Counted from the first letter of the stretch, positions 1 to 8,511 are shown. The stretch is 64,000 nucleotides of DNA from Peptococcaceae bacterium (GCA_023512435.1 JAILZP010000009.1:1-64000); one strand, 5' to 3'. A program made the numbers and translations. Notes: a model not told the origin generated them from the letters alone.

Positions 1-76
1 GTCGGAGCGACACGACTCGAACGTGCGGCCTCTACCACCCCAAGGTAGCGCTCTAGCCAAACTGAGCTACGCCCCG
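1..76 (-). tRNA. tRNA-Pro (anticodon GGG)
   Basis: Read on the minus strand, a seven-base-pair acceptor stem (5' strand 76-70, 3' strand 9-3) closes a normal cloverleaf with a D-arm, a CTACC/GGTAG anticodon stem and a TTGGGGT loop, giving anticodon GGG for proline CCC/CCU codons. The discriminator is A. The window begins inside the 3' terminus, so the rest of the CCA end lies outside. The neighbouring genes downstream of its 5' end are a toxin-antitoxin pair. Confidence 0.93.
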
Positions 77-211
77 ACGATTATCTGTGCAACGTTTATT
101 TTACCCCTTTTCCGGGCGGAAGTCAAGGCGCCGGAGCCTGTCTTTTCAGGATAAAAAGGCAATTATTCACTGCCGGTCTGATTGTCGGAAACTTCCGGCC
201 ACGGATTGGGA

Positions 212-628
212 TTACCTGAAAAAATGCCCCGTGATCGCTTTGATGTAAATATTGAAGTCGTCCAAACCCGTTTGAAGTATCTTGTATAATTCTTTTTCGT
301 CCACCTGCTGGTACAGGTGAACTATGCGGTTGCGGAACCTGGTCATTTCGTAAAAAACCTGGAGGCTTTGTTCGGGCAGGATACCCTTTTCTCCCAATAT
401 GCGGAATGAATCGGCGTAATTTTTGGGAACGCCCAGGCGCAACCGGGCTATGATATGGTGATTTATATCGAGTATGGCCTCTATGCAGGTCTGTAAATAG
501 TATTTCGCTGCCCCGGCGTAATGATCCTGCAGGAAGGACTGTTCCGGCAACTCTCTCAGGGACCGCAGCAGGTCGAGGTTTTTTTCAATGTACCCTATTT
601 TTTCAGTGACAACGTCCCTGTCAATCAT
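212..628 (-). CDS. hepT: HepT-like RNase toxin (HEPN domain)
   Basis: A 138-residue all-helical protein of the HepT/DUF86 HEPN family. The diagnostic RX4HXY motif is visible near residues 97-105 as RNRIVHLY; in characterised members the Arg and His form the RNase site and the Tyr is AMPylated by the partner antitoxin. The start overlaps the end of the upstream nucleotidyltransferase by eight bases, so the two are translationally coupled as in known MntA-HepT pairs. Family and pairing are clear from sequence; RNase activity is inferred from the family. Confidence 0.85.
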   Translation of the reverse strand: MIDRDVVTEKIGYIEKNLDLLRSLRELPEQSFLQDHYAGAAKYYLQTCIEAILDINHHIIARLRLGVPKNYADSFRILGEKGILPEQSLQVFYEMTRFRNRIVHLYQQVDEKELYKILQTGLDDFNIYIKAITGHFFR

Positions 629-1046
629 CTAAATAAGCCTCCCGTAAAGCCAGGCGGTATTCGTCGTAGAATGCTTTCAAATCTATCTGATAGTCCCCGT
701 ATAGGCGGTAGGTCTGTTCCAGAAAATCACTTAACGTGTCCGGGCCGCCCTCGAAAAGCAGGGTTCCTTCAGCGACAGCCCTGTACCTCAACTGAAGGGA
801 GGCCCTGTTCAGGTTGACCAGGTCCAGGTTATCGGTTCCCAGGATCATGGAGAGCTTCGCCTCCAGGGCCAGTTCTCGCCTGAAATCCGGTTCCATGCCG
901 GGGTAATAGACCAGGCCAAGGTCGATATCGCTGAATCCGTGCTCCTGCAAGGTGCCGTGCGATCCGAAAAGATAAGCGGCCGCAACGTCTTTTTGGGCGG
1001 CAAGGTATTCCCCGATTTTTTTTATGGTTTTCGCGGGAAGTCTCAT
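621..1046 (-). CDS. mntA: MntA-like minimal nucleotidyltransferase antitoxin
   Basis: A minimal nucleotidyltransferase with the GSX10DXD signature (GSHG followed by SDIDL), the metal- and nucleotide-binding motif of MntA proteins that AMPylate and neutralise HepT. The reading frame extends upstream to 1148, but residues before the ATG at 1046 look unlike the family and run through a GC hairpin, so the 1046 start (141 residues) is preferred; an ATG at 1079 is possible. It is the first gene of a two-gene operon with hepT, the stop overlapping the toxin start. Plasmid-like mobility of such pairs next to tRNA genes is common. Confidence 0.82.
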   Translation of the reverse strand: MRLPAKTIKKIGEYLAAQKDVAAAYLFGSHGTLQEHGFSDIDLGLVYYPGMEPDFRRELALEAKLSMILGTDNLDLVNLNRASLQLRYRAVAEGTLLFEGGPDTLSDFLEQTYRLYGDYQIDLKAFYDEYRLALREAYLDD

Positions 1047-1137
1047 TCCGCATTCACTTCCGGGACCCTTTCCGGGCATTTTTTGCCGCATAACTTCCGC
1101 ATTAATCCACGTTGCATACTGAGGAGTTTTGAGTTCC

Positions 1138-1160
1138 GCCGCCGGCACGGCGGCTTTTTT
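1138..1160 (+). terminator. Terminator-like hairpin upstream of mntA
   Basis: A six-base-pair GC stem (1138-1143 with 1149-1154, five-base loop) followed by six T on the plus strand. No plus-strand gene ends just before it, so it may serve read-through from outside the toxin-antitoxin pair or be a relic; it could also reduce antisense transcription into mntA. Confidence 0.5.
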
Positions 1161-1272
1161 ATGAATTCAGCTTAGCACAGTACGGCGGGCCGGTCAATTC
1201 CGATCCTGAAGGACAAAAGCAGGCTTTCCGTCATAACCTTAAAGTAAAGTGTTAAACGGGAGTTGAAGTGAA

Positions 1273-2418
1273 TTGCCGTCTCTTTTGTGGAAGGCCGACC
1301 TTAACCGCGGCCCGGTGCTGGTGGCGGCCGGCCGGTCCGCTGACGGGAGGGGGGATGTGGCCGCGGCACTGGGAAGCCAGGTGTTTGTATTCGCCCCGGA
1401 GGACGGAGAATACCTGCCTTATGCCGGAGTGGAACTGAACGCGCCTGTCACCGGGCTTGCACCGGGGCCTCCGGGTTTGATCCGGGAAAACGGGGAGTAT
1501 TTTGCGGCCTCCTCAGCCGAGAGGATTTTTTTGCTGGGGGTGAGGCAGGGGGCGGCGGCGGTGCTGGCCGGTTCGGACCCGGAACCCGGTGCGGGGTTTG
1601 CCGACGTGGCGGCCGGGGACCTGGACGGGGACGGCAGGGGTGAAATCGTCGCCGCGGCTTCCGGACCGGGTGCCATTTTTGTTTACCGGCCGGAAGTGGA
1701 ACCCGGATTCAGCCTGGATCTGGTGGGCATCCGGGTGGTGTCCGGAACTCCCCGCTTTGTGGAAATAATGGAACGGCCGGGTCTGACCCCGGCCATGGCC
1801 GTGGCTTTTGAACAGCAGGGAAAAACGGGGCTGGCCTTATTTTTCCTTACCGAGAGGGGTTTTGAGGCAGGCCCGGTGCTGGAAGGGCTCAGTTTTGGAA
1901 TTACCGGGCTGGCGGCGGGAAATTTCACCGGAAGGGCCGGTTCGGAACTGGCCCTGGGCGGCCCCGGGGGCATGATCTGGCTGGTGGGGAACGGGGAAAA
2001 ACTGGAAGTCATAGCGGTTACGGATTCACTGGGGACATCGGTGTCCGCCCTGGCCGCCTCCGAAGGCGAAACCTCCCGCCTGGCGGCCGGGACTCCGGAG
2101 GGATACGTGTTTGTTTTCAACTATCCGGTCAAAAAAAGTCCGGATCTGGCCTTCGGAGTGAGGGAAGGCATAAGCGGCCTGGCGGTGCTGCCCCGGGAAA
2201 GGGTGGCGGCGGGGACGGCGCTGGGAGGGGTGCAGGTGTGGTCCCTGGCCGGCGGCGATCCGGAAAAAAGGTACATTGTCGGACCGGGAGACACCCTATG
2301 GAGTATTGCCGGGAGGTTCGGAGTGACCGTGGACCAGATACTGGCCGTTAACCAGGGCATTATGAACCGGGACCTGATCTTACCGGGACAGATCATAAGG
2401 ATCCCTCTTCCCCGCTGA
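1273..2418 (+). CDS. FG-GAP/beta-propeller protein with C-terminal LysM domain
   Basis: A 381-residue protein. Residues up to about 325 form weak repeats typical of FG-GAP/VCBS beta-propellers, the clearest being the acidic DLDGDGRGEI stretch near residue 117, which resembles a calcium-binding loop. Residues about 333-379 are a textbook LysM module (YIVGPGDTLWSIA through LPGQIIRIP), which binds peptidoglycan or chitin-like glycans. No clear signal peptide is visible from the TTG start at 1273, which has a GGGAG site 10 bases upstream. It probably acts at the cell wall or spore surface, but the lack of an obvious export signal leaves this open. Monocistronic, convergent with the next gene. Confidence 0.7.
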   Translation: MPSLLWKADLNRGPVLVAAGRSADGRGDVAAALGSQVFVFAPEDGEYLPYAGVELNAPVTGLAPGPPGLIRENGEYFAASSAERIFLLGVRQGAAAVLAGSDPEPGAGFADVAAGDLDGDGRGEIVAAASGPGAIFVYRPEVEPGFSLDLVGIRVVSGTPRFVEIMERPGLTPAMAVAFEQQGKTGLALFFLTERGFEAGPVLEGLSFGITGLAAGNFTGRAGSELALGGPGGMIWLVGNGEKLEVIAVTDSLGTSVSALAASEGETSRLAAGTPEGYVFVFNYPVKKSPDLAFGVREGISGLAVLPRERVAAGTALGGVQVWSLAGGDPEKRYIVGPGDTLWSIAGRFGVTVDQILAVNQGIMNRDLILPGQIIRIPLPR

Positions 2419-2489
2419 AACGGAAACCGCGCGTTGGCGCACAGGTTTCTCCCGGTTCAGGCGCGCCGGCGGGGAGGCCCTGTGACCGG

Positions 2490-3068
2490 TCAAGGCGGTC
2501 CGCCGGGCCGGGGTATCTTCCAGGCCCAACGGCCTTTTTCGGAGGCGTAAACCAGGAAGGTGTCGCCGGACTGGTTATTAACCTTGAAAACCAGGTACAC
2601 CAGGCGTTTCTCCGGACCTGCCTCCGGAACGGGACCCCCTCCCTCCACCGGGTTGGCGGGCAGGACTTTCAGCAGGTTGTATTTACGGCCTTCCCCGTCC
2701 ACGAGATACCAATGAGGGGTGGACGGGTCGCCTGAATCTTCAGGGACAACCAGGGGTATCACCGTGAATGTGTACCCGCTCTCGGCAATGACCCTGTTGG
2801 CGCCCAGGTTCAGTTCGGCGGTACGCATGACTCTGCCTCCGGGTGCGGCCAGCAGGGTCCTGTCCCCGGCCATGACCGGGTCGCCGGCCTGATGAAAAAT
2901 TCCGGGCGGGGAAACCCGCTCCCCTTCGGCATCCCCCTTTCCCCCCGCGTAAAGCCAGTAAAGGACAAAAAAAACTGCCGGGGCAACCAGGAGCCCGATC
3001 AGGTACCGGTATGCTTTCCTCTCCCGGGGGCCAAGCCGCCCCAGGTTGCCTTTCTTGTCCCGCGGCAT
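2490..3068 (-). CDS. Membrane-anchored protein of unknown function
   Basis: 192 residues: a basic N-terminus, one hydrophobic segment at about residues 20-42, then a predicted extracytoplasmic beta-rich domain containing a FVIPLVV-like strand region and VYLVFKVNN. I do not recognise the domain; its strand pattern resembles the DUF4352-type immunoglobulin-like folds found in Firmicute lipoproteins, but no decisive motif is seen. There is no lipobox. It stands alone between convergent and divergent neighbours. Confidence 0.6.
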   Translation of the reverse strand: MPRDKKGNLGRLGPRERKAYRYLIGLLVAPAVFFVLYWLYAGGKGDAEGERVSPPGIFHQAGDPVMAGDRTLLAAPGGRVMRTAELNLGANRVIAESGYTFTVIPLVVPEDSGDPSTPHWYLVDGEGRKYNLLKVLPANPVEGGGPVPEAGPEKRLVYLVFKVNNQSGDTFLVYASEKGRWAWKIPRPGGPP

Positions 3069-3252
3069 CGTCCATCACCGTCCTGGGGCCAATATAATGC
3101 AGGCCGGGAGCGTTTGTCAAGGAACACGGCGGGCAATTGTCCCGTTCAAGTGATGGAATTATTCAGACGGGTTGTCTGTCCGGCATAATTTTCAGTCCTT
3201 GAAGGGAAACTATACTAGCTTTCCAGAAATACAGTCTCGGAGGTGCCGGTGG

Positions 3253-3441
3253 ATGAGAATGGATGTGGACCAGGACCTGTGCATCAGCTGCGGGGCATGC
3301 ATAGATGTTTGCCCGGAGGTTTTCCAGTGGAATGATGACGAGAAAGCCCATTCCACGGTGGACGAAGTCCCCGCGGAATACGAGGACCAGGCCCGTGAAG
3401 CGGCCGAGGGGTGTCCCACCAATGCCATCAAGGAGGTTTGA
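3253..3441 (+). CDS. Small single-cluster ferredoxin
   Basis: A 62-residue acidic ferredoxin with the CISCGACIDVCP motif at the N-terminus and a distal CP (EGCPTNAI) near the C-terminus, the pattern of Desulfovibrio/Thermotoga-type one-cluster [4Fe-4S] ferredoxins. The open frame extends to 3172, but GGAGGTG at 3238-3244 sits nine bases before the ATG at 3253, which fixes the start. It is a soluble low-potential electron carrier, likely used by enzymes such as the NfnAB complex encoded near 59 kb; the specific partner is inference. Confidence 0.85.
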   Translation: MRMDVDQDLCISCGACIDVCPEVFQWNDDEKAHSTVDEVPAEYEDQAREAAEGCPTNAIKEV

Positions 3442-3457
3442 AAAAGGGGCGGGCGGG

Positions 3458-3613
3458 ATGATTCCCGACGGGCCCGGAGATATAAACGCCAGCCAGCAGG
3501 GGCAACTGGAAATAGCCGAGTATTTTTTCCGCCGGAAATCCGGGCCGAAGGACAGGAGGGTTCGGAAAAAAGAAGCGGAAAGCGAAGCGTCAAAAAAGGA
3601 AGAAACCCCGTAG
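3458..3613 (+). CDS. Small charged protein, unknown
   Basis: A 51-residue frame with a GGGCGGGCGGG purine-rich leader before ATG 3458. The product has an acidic N-terminal half and a Lys/Glu-rich tail (KKEAESEASKKEE). It follows the ferredoxin by 16 bases and is followed by a hairpin at 3621-3642, which suggests it is the last gene of a short operon. No function can be assigned; a spurious frame cannot be excluded. Confidence 0.42.
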   Translation: MIPDGPGDINASQQGQLEIAEYFFRRKSGPKDRRVRKKEAESEASKKEETP

Positions 3614-3620
3614 GACCGGG

Positions 3621-3642
3621 AAGCGCGGCGAGTGCCGCGCTT
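3621..3642 (+). terminator. Hairpin after the ferredoxin operon
   Basis: A nine-base-pair stem (3621-3629 with 3634-3642) with a GAGT loop, followed by GTTTA, a weak U tract. It separates the ferredoxin/small-protein unit from the glycosyltransferase and is likely a partial terminator. Confidence 0.6.
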
Positions 3643-3676
3643 GTTTATCAGGCGGAAGTTCACGCGGAGGTGGGCC

Positions 3677-4825
3677 ATGTCCGATAAAATAAAGATTTTC
3701 CACGTGGTCCGGCCCGCCGCCGGTGGCATCAGAAACCACCTGCTGGACCTGGTCCGAAGGTCTCACGGGGACAGGTTTCAGCACCTGGCGGCCTGCCCCC
3801 CGGGGGACCTGGCGGATTCCCTGGCCGGCATGGGGATAGAGACCTTCCCGGTTCCCCTGGGGGGAGAGATCTCTCCCGGCAAGGATCTGTCGGTAATCAG
3901 AACACTGGTTGCCATCTGCAAGAGGATCGGGCCGGAAGTGCTGCACGCCCACGGGGTCAAGGCCGGGCTGGCGGGGGGGGTGGCGGCGGTCCTGGCGGGT
4001 GTTCCGGCCGTGGTGATCACGCTGCACAGCAGCATTTTCCACCACCGGCGGCCGCGCTGGAAAGAAAACATCATTGCGCTGTCCGAAAGAGCCCTGGCCG
4101 GACTTGCCGACAGGATTATCACGGTCTCCGGGGCCCTGGGGCGGGAGATTGCGGCCAGGGTGAAGATTGACCCGGCAAAGATTGAAATCATATACAACGG
4201 CATTATGCCGGAAGAATTCAGCCGGGAGCCCGACAGGAACTACCTGCAAAAAACCGTGGGCATCCCGGGGGACAAAAAAATCGTGGGAACGGTGGCCAGG
4301 CTGGCTCCGCAAAAAGGTGTGGCCGATTTTATCCGGGCGGCGGCCATGATGGCAGGGGAGCCGGAGGAGGCCGCGTTCCTGGTGGTGGGGGACGGGCCGC
4401 TGCGGGAGGACCTTGAACGCCTGGCCGCAAGCCTGGGCCTGGCCGGAAGAGTTTTTTTTGCCGGGGAGAGGCGGGACATGCCAAAGATTTTGCCTTGCCT
4501 GGACGTGTTTGTGCTGGCCTCGGTCACCGAAGGCCTTCCCCTGGCAGTTTTGGAGGCGCTGGCCGCCCGCCGGCCGGTGGTGTCCACCAGGGTGGGCGGA
4601 ATACCGGAGGTCATAACCGACGGTGTTGAAGGGATATTGGTGGAACCCGGGGATATACCCGCCATGGTCTCCGCCGTTAAAAGCCTTCTGGCGGACCGGG
4701 AAAGATCCCGGATCATGGGGGAGGCGGGAAGGGAACTGGTGGAACGGAAATTCACCGTGGAAAAAATGGTCCGCAGCACCGAGAGGGTGTACCTGGATCT
4801 GGCCGGCGGGGGGCCGTCCCGCTGA
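3677..4825 (+). CDS. Family 4 glycosyltransferase
   Basis: 382 residues with GT-B architecture. The N-terminal domain begins KIKIFHVVRPAAGGIRNH, carrying the glycine-rich acceptor-side loop typical of GT4 enzymes; the C-terminal half has GTVARLAPQKG, the EGLPLAVLEALAARRPVV nucleotide-sugar-binding region with the EX7E-type acidic pair, and GIPEVI. The start ATG 3677 is set by GCGGAGGTGGG upstream. It retains a nucleotide sugar donor and transfers to a lipid or glycan acceptor, probably in exopolysaccharide or cell-surface glycan assembly. The membrane phosphatase-like protein 34 bases downstream is likely co-transcribed. The substrate is unknown. Confidence 0.85.
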   Translation: MSDKIKIFHVVRPAAGGIRNHLLDLVRRSHGDRFQHLAACPPGDLADSLAGMGIETFPVPLGGEISPGKDLSVIRTLVAICKRIGPEVLHAHGVKAGLAGGVAAVLAGVPAVVITLHSSIFHHRRPRWKENIIALSERALAGLADRIITVSGALGREIAARVKIDPAKIEIIYNGIMPEEFSREPDRNYLQKTVGIPGDKKIVGTVARLAPQKGVADFIRAAAMMAGEPEEAAFLVVGDGPLREDLERLAASLGLAGRVFFAGERRDMPKILPCLDVFVLASVTEGLPLAVLEALAARRPVVSTRVGGIPEVITDGVEGILVEPGDIPAMVSAVKSLLADRERSRIMGEAGRELVERKFTVEKMVRSTERVYLDLAGGGPSR

Positions 4826-4859
4826 ATTCCTTTGCCGGAAGCTTGGGGAGGACGTCTTT

Positions 4860-7106
4860 TTGGCTGGAAGGATTTTGCTGTCAGTGCTTTTAGCCGTGAC
4901 TATAGCGGTATGGATGGCGCCGGACCGGGCGGCGGCCTGGTCACCGGCGGTGAGGGAGGTTTTCCCGGCCGGGCTGGAAGAGGCCGGATCCGGCATAAGG
5001 CCTCCGGGCCGTCCGGGAAGAGTGGTGATCGTGTCGGTGGATTACCTGCAGATAAAGGACCTGGAGGAGGGATTGCCCCCCCGCCTGTCCGGCCTGTTCG
5101 CCGGAGGTGCCGTAGCCCTGATGAACGTCAACACCGGGGGAAGTGTTACCCCGGAAAACACCCACGCCACCATCGGATCGGGGTCCCACGCGGTGGCTCC
5201 GGCTTCATCGCCCGGCGGTTTTGGGGCCGGAGAAAGGCTGGCCGGCGGCACGGCAGCGGAAGAGTTCCGGCTGCGCACCGGACGCACACCTCCGGAAGGT
5301 TCCCTGGTTTACCTGGATATTGCCCGGGCGCATTCAATGAACAAAAAGCTGCATCACCCGGTTGTGCCGGGAGCCCTGGGCAAAATCGTGCGTGAAGCCG
5401 GTTGCCGCACGGCCGCCCTGGGCAATTCCGACGGTCCCCGTGGTCCAAAAAGGAAGGTCGTCAGCATGGTTATGGATGAATGGGGGATGGTGGACACCGG
5501 ATCGGTGGGGGAGGACGTTGTCATGCCGGAAAAGGGTTTCCCCGGGGGGTTGGTCACCGATTACGGGGCCATATTGGAGAAATTTACCACTCTGCCTCCC
5601 GACGTGAGGCTGGCGGCCGTCGAACTGGGGGACCTGTCCAGGCTGCAAGAGGCCCGTGAATACATGACCGGGGACCAGTGGCAGGCCTGGCGTAAAAAAA
5701 CCATACTGCGGATGGATAGCTTCCTGGGCAGCCTGGTTGACCGCATGGACACGGAAAAAGATTTGCTGGTGCTGATCTCCCCCACGCCTGGGGATGACGG
5801 GGAAAAAAGGGACCGGATGTCACCGGTGCTGATGTTCGGCGCAGGAGCCGGCAAAGGCCTTTTGGTTTCCCCCGCCACCAGAAGGCCGGGGATAATCATG
5901 AACACCGATATAGCCCCCACGGTCCTTAATTTCCTGGGGATACCGGTTCCGGATCTTTTCACCGGCCGTCCCGCCCGGGTAATAAAGGGGACCTTTGATA
6001 CCGGGGAATTGACCGGGATGTTCCGGGTCCTGGAACTCACCTACGAGGCCAGGCCGTATTTGCAGAAAGGTTACGTGTTATTCCAGATCGTTCTGCTGGC
6101 AGCCTCGGTGGGTTTTATTTTCCTGAGAAAAAGGGGTAAAGAAATACTCAAACCCTTTTTCCTGGCGGTTATGGCCGTTCCCCTGGCATACCTGCTGATC
6201 CCCCTTTTACCGGTGGGAGGAATACCTGTCTATGCCGTCGAATTATTAGCAGTCACCTCGGCTATAACCGTTATTGCCATTGTTCTTCACAAAAAAAGAG
6301 GGGTAGACCCTTTTCTCCTGATTTGCCTGAGCACCGCCGCCGCCATTACCGTTGACCTGGCTGCCGGATCGCCGCTGCAGAAAGCCTCCGTTATGGGCTT
6401 CGACCCGATAGTGGGCGCAAGGTTTTACGGCCTGGGCAATGAATACATGGGGGTATTGATCGGTTCTTCCCTGGTGGGCACCACCGCCCTGATCACCGCG
6501 GCGGAAAAAAGGCGCAGGGTGGCCGTCGCCGTAACCGGGGTGTTCTACCTGGCGATCCTGGTCCTGATTGCAGCGCCCCAGGCGGGTGCCAATGCGGGCG
6601 GGACCATAGCCGCAGCGGCGGCATTCCTGGTGACCTTTCTCCTGGTATGCGGGGTCAGGTTTACCGCCACCCTGTTTCTGGCGGCGGCAGCGGGGGTGGC
6701 GCTGCTGGTGGCTGCCCTGGCGGCTTACGATGCCGGCCGGGCGGACGGGTGGCAGTCCCATATCGGGCGGACCACCGCCTTGATTTCGGCGGGGGGCCTG
6801 GATCAGTTGGCAGGCATAATCGTCCGCAAATCGGAAATGAATATAAAGCTGTTCAGGTACACCGTCTGGAGCAGGGTGCTGCTGGCCAGTCTGGGTATCC
6901 TGGCCCTGCTTTTCTACCGGCCGGCGGGGGTGATGGAGGGCATTAAGAACAGGTACCCGTACCTGTTCATGGGACTTGCGGGTGTGGTGGCGGGCAGCCT
7001 GGCGGCCTTCGTCTTCAACGACTCCGGGGTGGTGGCGGCGGCCACGGTAATGATTTTCGGGGCCCCCCCGCTGATCTACCTGGTGCTGGAACAGTTGGAG
7101 GCCTAA
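4860..7106 (+). CDS. Membrane protein with N-terminal alkaline-phosphatase-superfamily domain
   Basis: 748 residues. A signal/anchor segment (about residues 4-20) is followed by an extracytoplasmic domain of the alkaline phosphatase/sulfatase fold: VVIVSVDYLQ (metal-ligand Asp), NTGGSVTPENTHATIGSGSHA (candidate nucleophile region) and NTDIAPTVLNFLGIP, which is typical of the metal-site loop. From about residue 410 onward there are roughly ten hydrophobic helices. TTG 4860 is chosen because GGGGAGG lies nine bases upstream. The gene follows a GT4 enzyme closely. A role transferring or removing a phosphate-linked head group on a surface polymer is plausible but unproven. Confidence 0.68.
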   Translation: MAGRILLSVLLAVTIAVWMAPDRAAAWSPAVREVFPAGLEEAGSGIRPPGRPGRVVIVSVDYLQIKDLEEGLPPRLSGLFAGGAVALMNVNTGGSVTPENTHATIGSGSHAVAPASSPGGFGAGERLAGGTAAEEFRLRTGRTPPEGSLVYLDIARAHSMNKKLHHPVVPGALGKIVREAGCRTAALGNSDGPRGPKRKVVSMVMDEWGMVDTGSVGEDVVMPEKGFPGGLVTDYGAILEKFTTLPPDVRLAAVELGDLSRLQEAREYMTGDQWQAWRKKTILRMDSFLGSLVDRMDTEKDLLVLISPTPGDDGEKRDRMSPVLMFGAGAGKGLLVSPATRRPGIIMNTDIAPTVLNFLGIPVPDLFTGRPARVIKGTFDTGELTGMFRVLELTYEARPYLQKGYVLFQIVLLAASVGFIFLRKRGKEILKPFFLAVMAVPLAYLLIPLLPVGGIPVYAVELLAVTSAITVIAIVLHKKRGVDPFLLICLSTAAAITVDLAAGSPLQKASVMGFDPIVGARFYGLGNEYMGVLIGSSLVGTTALITAAEKRRRVAVAVTGVFYLAILVLIAAPQAGANAGGTIAAAAAFLVTFLLVCGVRFTATLFLAAAAGVALLVAALAAYDAGRADGWQSHIGRTTALISAGGLDQLAGIIVRKSEMNIKLFRYTVWSRVLLASLGILALLFYRPAGVMEGIKNRYPYLFMGLAGVVAGSLAAFVFNDSGVVAAATVMIFGAPPLIYLVLEQLEA

Positions 7107-7182
7107 GATCGGGAAACGGGGTCCGGGATTAGGGATGGAGTGAAATCCGGAGGCCCGAATGGAAAATAAAGGTGGGGTGTGA

Positions 7183-7935
7183 ATGCTGAAAATGGGCAGG
7201 TTTGACCTGGGGGGAGAAATTTTTTACGGGCTGGTGGATGGGAGCCGGGTCTCCAGGGTTGAAGACCCCTTCCGGTCACCGGTGCCCTCCGGCCGGACCT
7301 ACGGCCTGGAGGAGTTGAAAGTGCTGGCTCCCTGCGAGCCGGGAAAGGCGGTCTGCGTGGGGTTGAATTACCGTGACCACGCCCTGGAATTGGGACTGGA
7401 ACCGCCCGAAGAACCGGTAATCTTTCTGAAGCCGGCCAGCGCCCTGGCTGGACCCGGCGACTTCATTGAATACCCGGACATGAGCCGGAGGGTTGACTAC
7501 GAGGCGGAGCTGGCCATTGTGATTGGCGCCCGGTGCAAAAACGTTCCCGCCGGGGACGCCCCGGAATACATACTGGGCTACACCTGCGCCAACGATGTCA
7601 CCGCCAGGGACCTGCAGGCCAAAGACGGCCAGTGGACCAGATCCAAGTCCTTTGACACCTTTCTTCCACTGGGGCCGTATATTATTACTGGCATAAATCC
7701 CGACCGGCTGGACATCTCTTTGTACCTGAACGGAGAGATCAGGCAGAAATCCAACACGTCCAATCTAATCTTCAAAACCGGGGAACTGGTCAGCTTTATT
7801 TCCAGGGTGATGACCCTGGAACCGGGGGATGTTATCCTTACCGGGACTCCCGCCGGGGTGGGGCCGATGCAAAAGGGGGACAGGGTGGAGGTGGTTGTCG
7901 AATCGGTCGGTACCCTTGCCAATACTGTAAGATAG
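7183..7935 (+). CDS. Fumarylacetoacetate hydrolase family protein
   Basis: 250 residues, the usual size of the single-domain FAH family (HpaG, YcgM, acylpyruvase). The metal-binding acidic triad is recognisable: DYEAELAIV supplies two Glu, and CANDVTARDLQ an Asp; the family loop KSFDTFLPLGP and the C-terminal TGTPAGVGPM motif are present. The start at ATG 7183 has GGTGGGGTG upstream. Such enzymes hydrolyse or decarboxylate acylpyruvates, oxaloacetate or 5-carboxymethyl-2-oxo-hex-3-ene-dioate in aromatic or keto-acid breakdown; the substrate is not evident here. Monocistronic, just upstream of the speD promoter. Confidence 0.86.
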   Translation: MLKMGRFDLGGEIFYGLVDGSRVSRVEDPFRSPVPSGRTYGLEELKVLAPCEPGKAVCVGLNYRDHALELGLEPPEEPVIFLKPASALAGPGDFIEYPDMSRRVDYEAELAIVIGARCKNVPAGDAPEYILGYTCANDVTARDLQAKDGQWTRSKSFDTFLPLGPYIITGINPDRLDISLYLNGEIRQKSNTSNLIFKTGELVSFISRVMTLEPGDVILTGTPAGVGPMQKGDRVEVVVESVGTLANTVR

Positions 7936-7972
7936 GGTCAGGGTCCGCTTTTACAATAAACCCAAAATTTTG

Positions 7973-8000
7973 TTGACAAACTTAGATATTGTGTTAAAAT
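7973..8000 (+). promoter_or_regulatory. Sigma-A promoter of speD
   Basis: A perfect -35 TTGACA (7973-7978) and -10 TAAAAT (7995-8000) are separated by 16 bases. Transcription should start near 8007, directly ahead of the leader hairpin. Confidence 0.8.
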
Positions 8001-8009
8001 TGAATTTGG

Positions 8010-8053
8010 TTGGAATTGGCCCCCCTTCAGATAAAAGGGCTGGCCGGTTCCAA
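8010..8053 (+). promoter_or_regulatory. Long leader hairpin ahead of speD
   Basis: An interrupted inverted repeat spans the 5' leader: TTGGAATTGGCC at 8010-8021 pairs with 8042-8053 (two G-U pairs), then after a small internal loop CCCTT (8023-8027) pairs with AAGGG (8035-8039). No U tract follows and the ribosome site at 8074-8079 is outside the stem. It could be an mRNA-stabilising or ligand-sensing leader; no known polyamine or SAM riboswitch was recognised. Confidence 0.55.
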
Positions 8054-8085
8054 TAATTTATTAAGCCCGGCAAAGGGGGATGATA

Positions 8086-8472
8086 ATGTTGAAACCTTTG
8101 GGCCGCCATGTTCTGGCTGAGATTTACGGGTGCCCGTTTGATGTCCTGAATGACATCAAAAAGGTGGAAAGCATCATGGTCAACGCAGCGCTGGAAGCTG
8201 GTGCCGAAGTAAGAGAGATCGTCTTTCACAAGTTCAGCCCTCAGGGGGTAAGCGGTGTGGTGGTCATTTCGGAATCGCACCTGGCTATTCACACCTGGCC
8301 GGAATTGGGTTACGCGGCGGTGGATGTGTTCACATGCGGAGACAAAGTGAACCCGTGGGATGCCTGCAACTACCTTACCGAAAAGTTCCTCGCCTCGCAC
8401 ATGACTGCAAAAGAGACCGTTAGAGGGGTAATACCTCCCGAGGTGGTTCCGCAGGCAGCCGTGAATTTATAG
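8086..8472 (+). CDS. speD: S-adenosylmethionine decarboxylase proenzyme (class 1B, SpeD/SpeH)
   Basis: 128 residues, matching the short bacterial/archaeal SAM decarboxylases such as Bacillus SpeH. The [15 protein letters not shown] motif contains the Glu-Ser bond at which self-cleavage generates the pyruvoyl group on the serine, and [10 protein letters not shown] carries the catalytic cysteine. It makes decarboxylated SAM for spermidine synthesis. An ATG at 8080 abuts GGGGGA with no spacing, so the in-frame ATG at 8086 is preferred. It has its own promoter and a structured leader and is followed by a hairpin, so it is a one-gene unit; no spermidine synthase lies nearby. Confidence 0.94.
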   Translation: MLKPLGRHVLAEIYGCPFDVLNDIKKVESIMVNAALEAGAEVREIVFHKFSPQGVSGVVVISESHLAIHTWPELGYAAVDVFTCGDKVNPWDACNYLTEKFLASHMTAKETVRGVIPPEVVPQAAVNL

Positions 8473-8511
8473 GGGGGATATTTATTAGTACCCGGTTAAA
8501 TAATGGTTTGT

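Noticed and set aside
2419-2489. Inverted repeat GAAACC...GGTTTC after the LysM gene as a terminator
   Set aside because: No U tract and long irregular loop.
3590-4996. A long minus-strand open frame opposite the GT4 glycosyltransferase
   Set aside because: It is a shadow caused by high G+C at third positions; no ribosome site and low-complexity Pro/Arg/Gly composition. The plus-strand gene has clear motifs.
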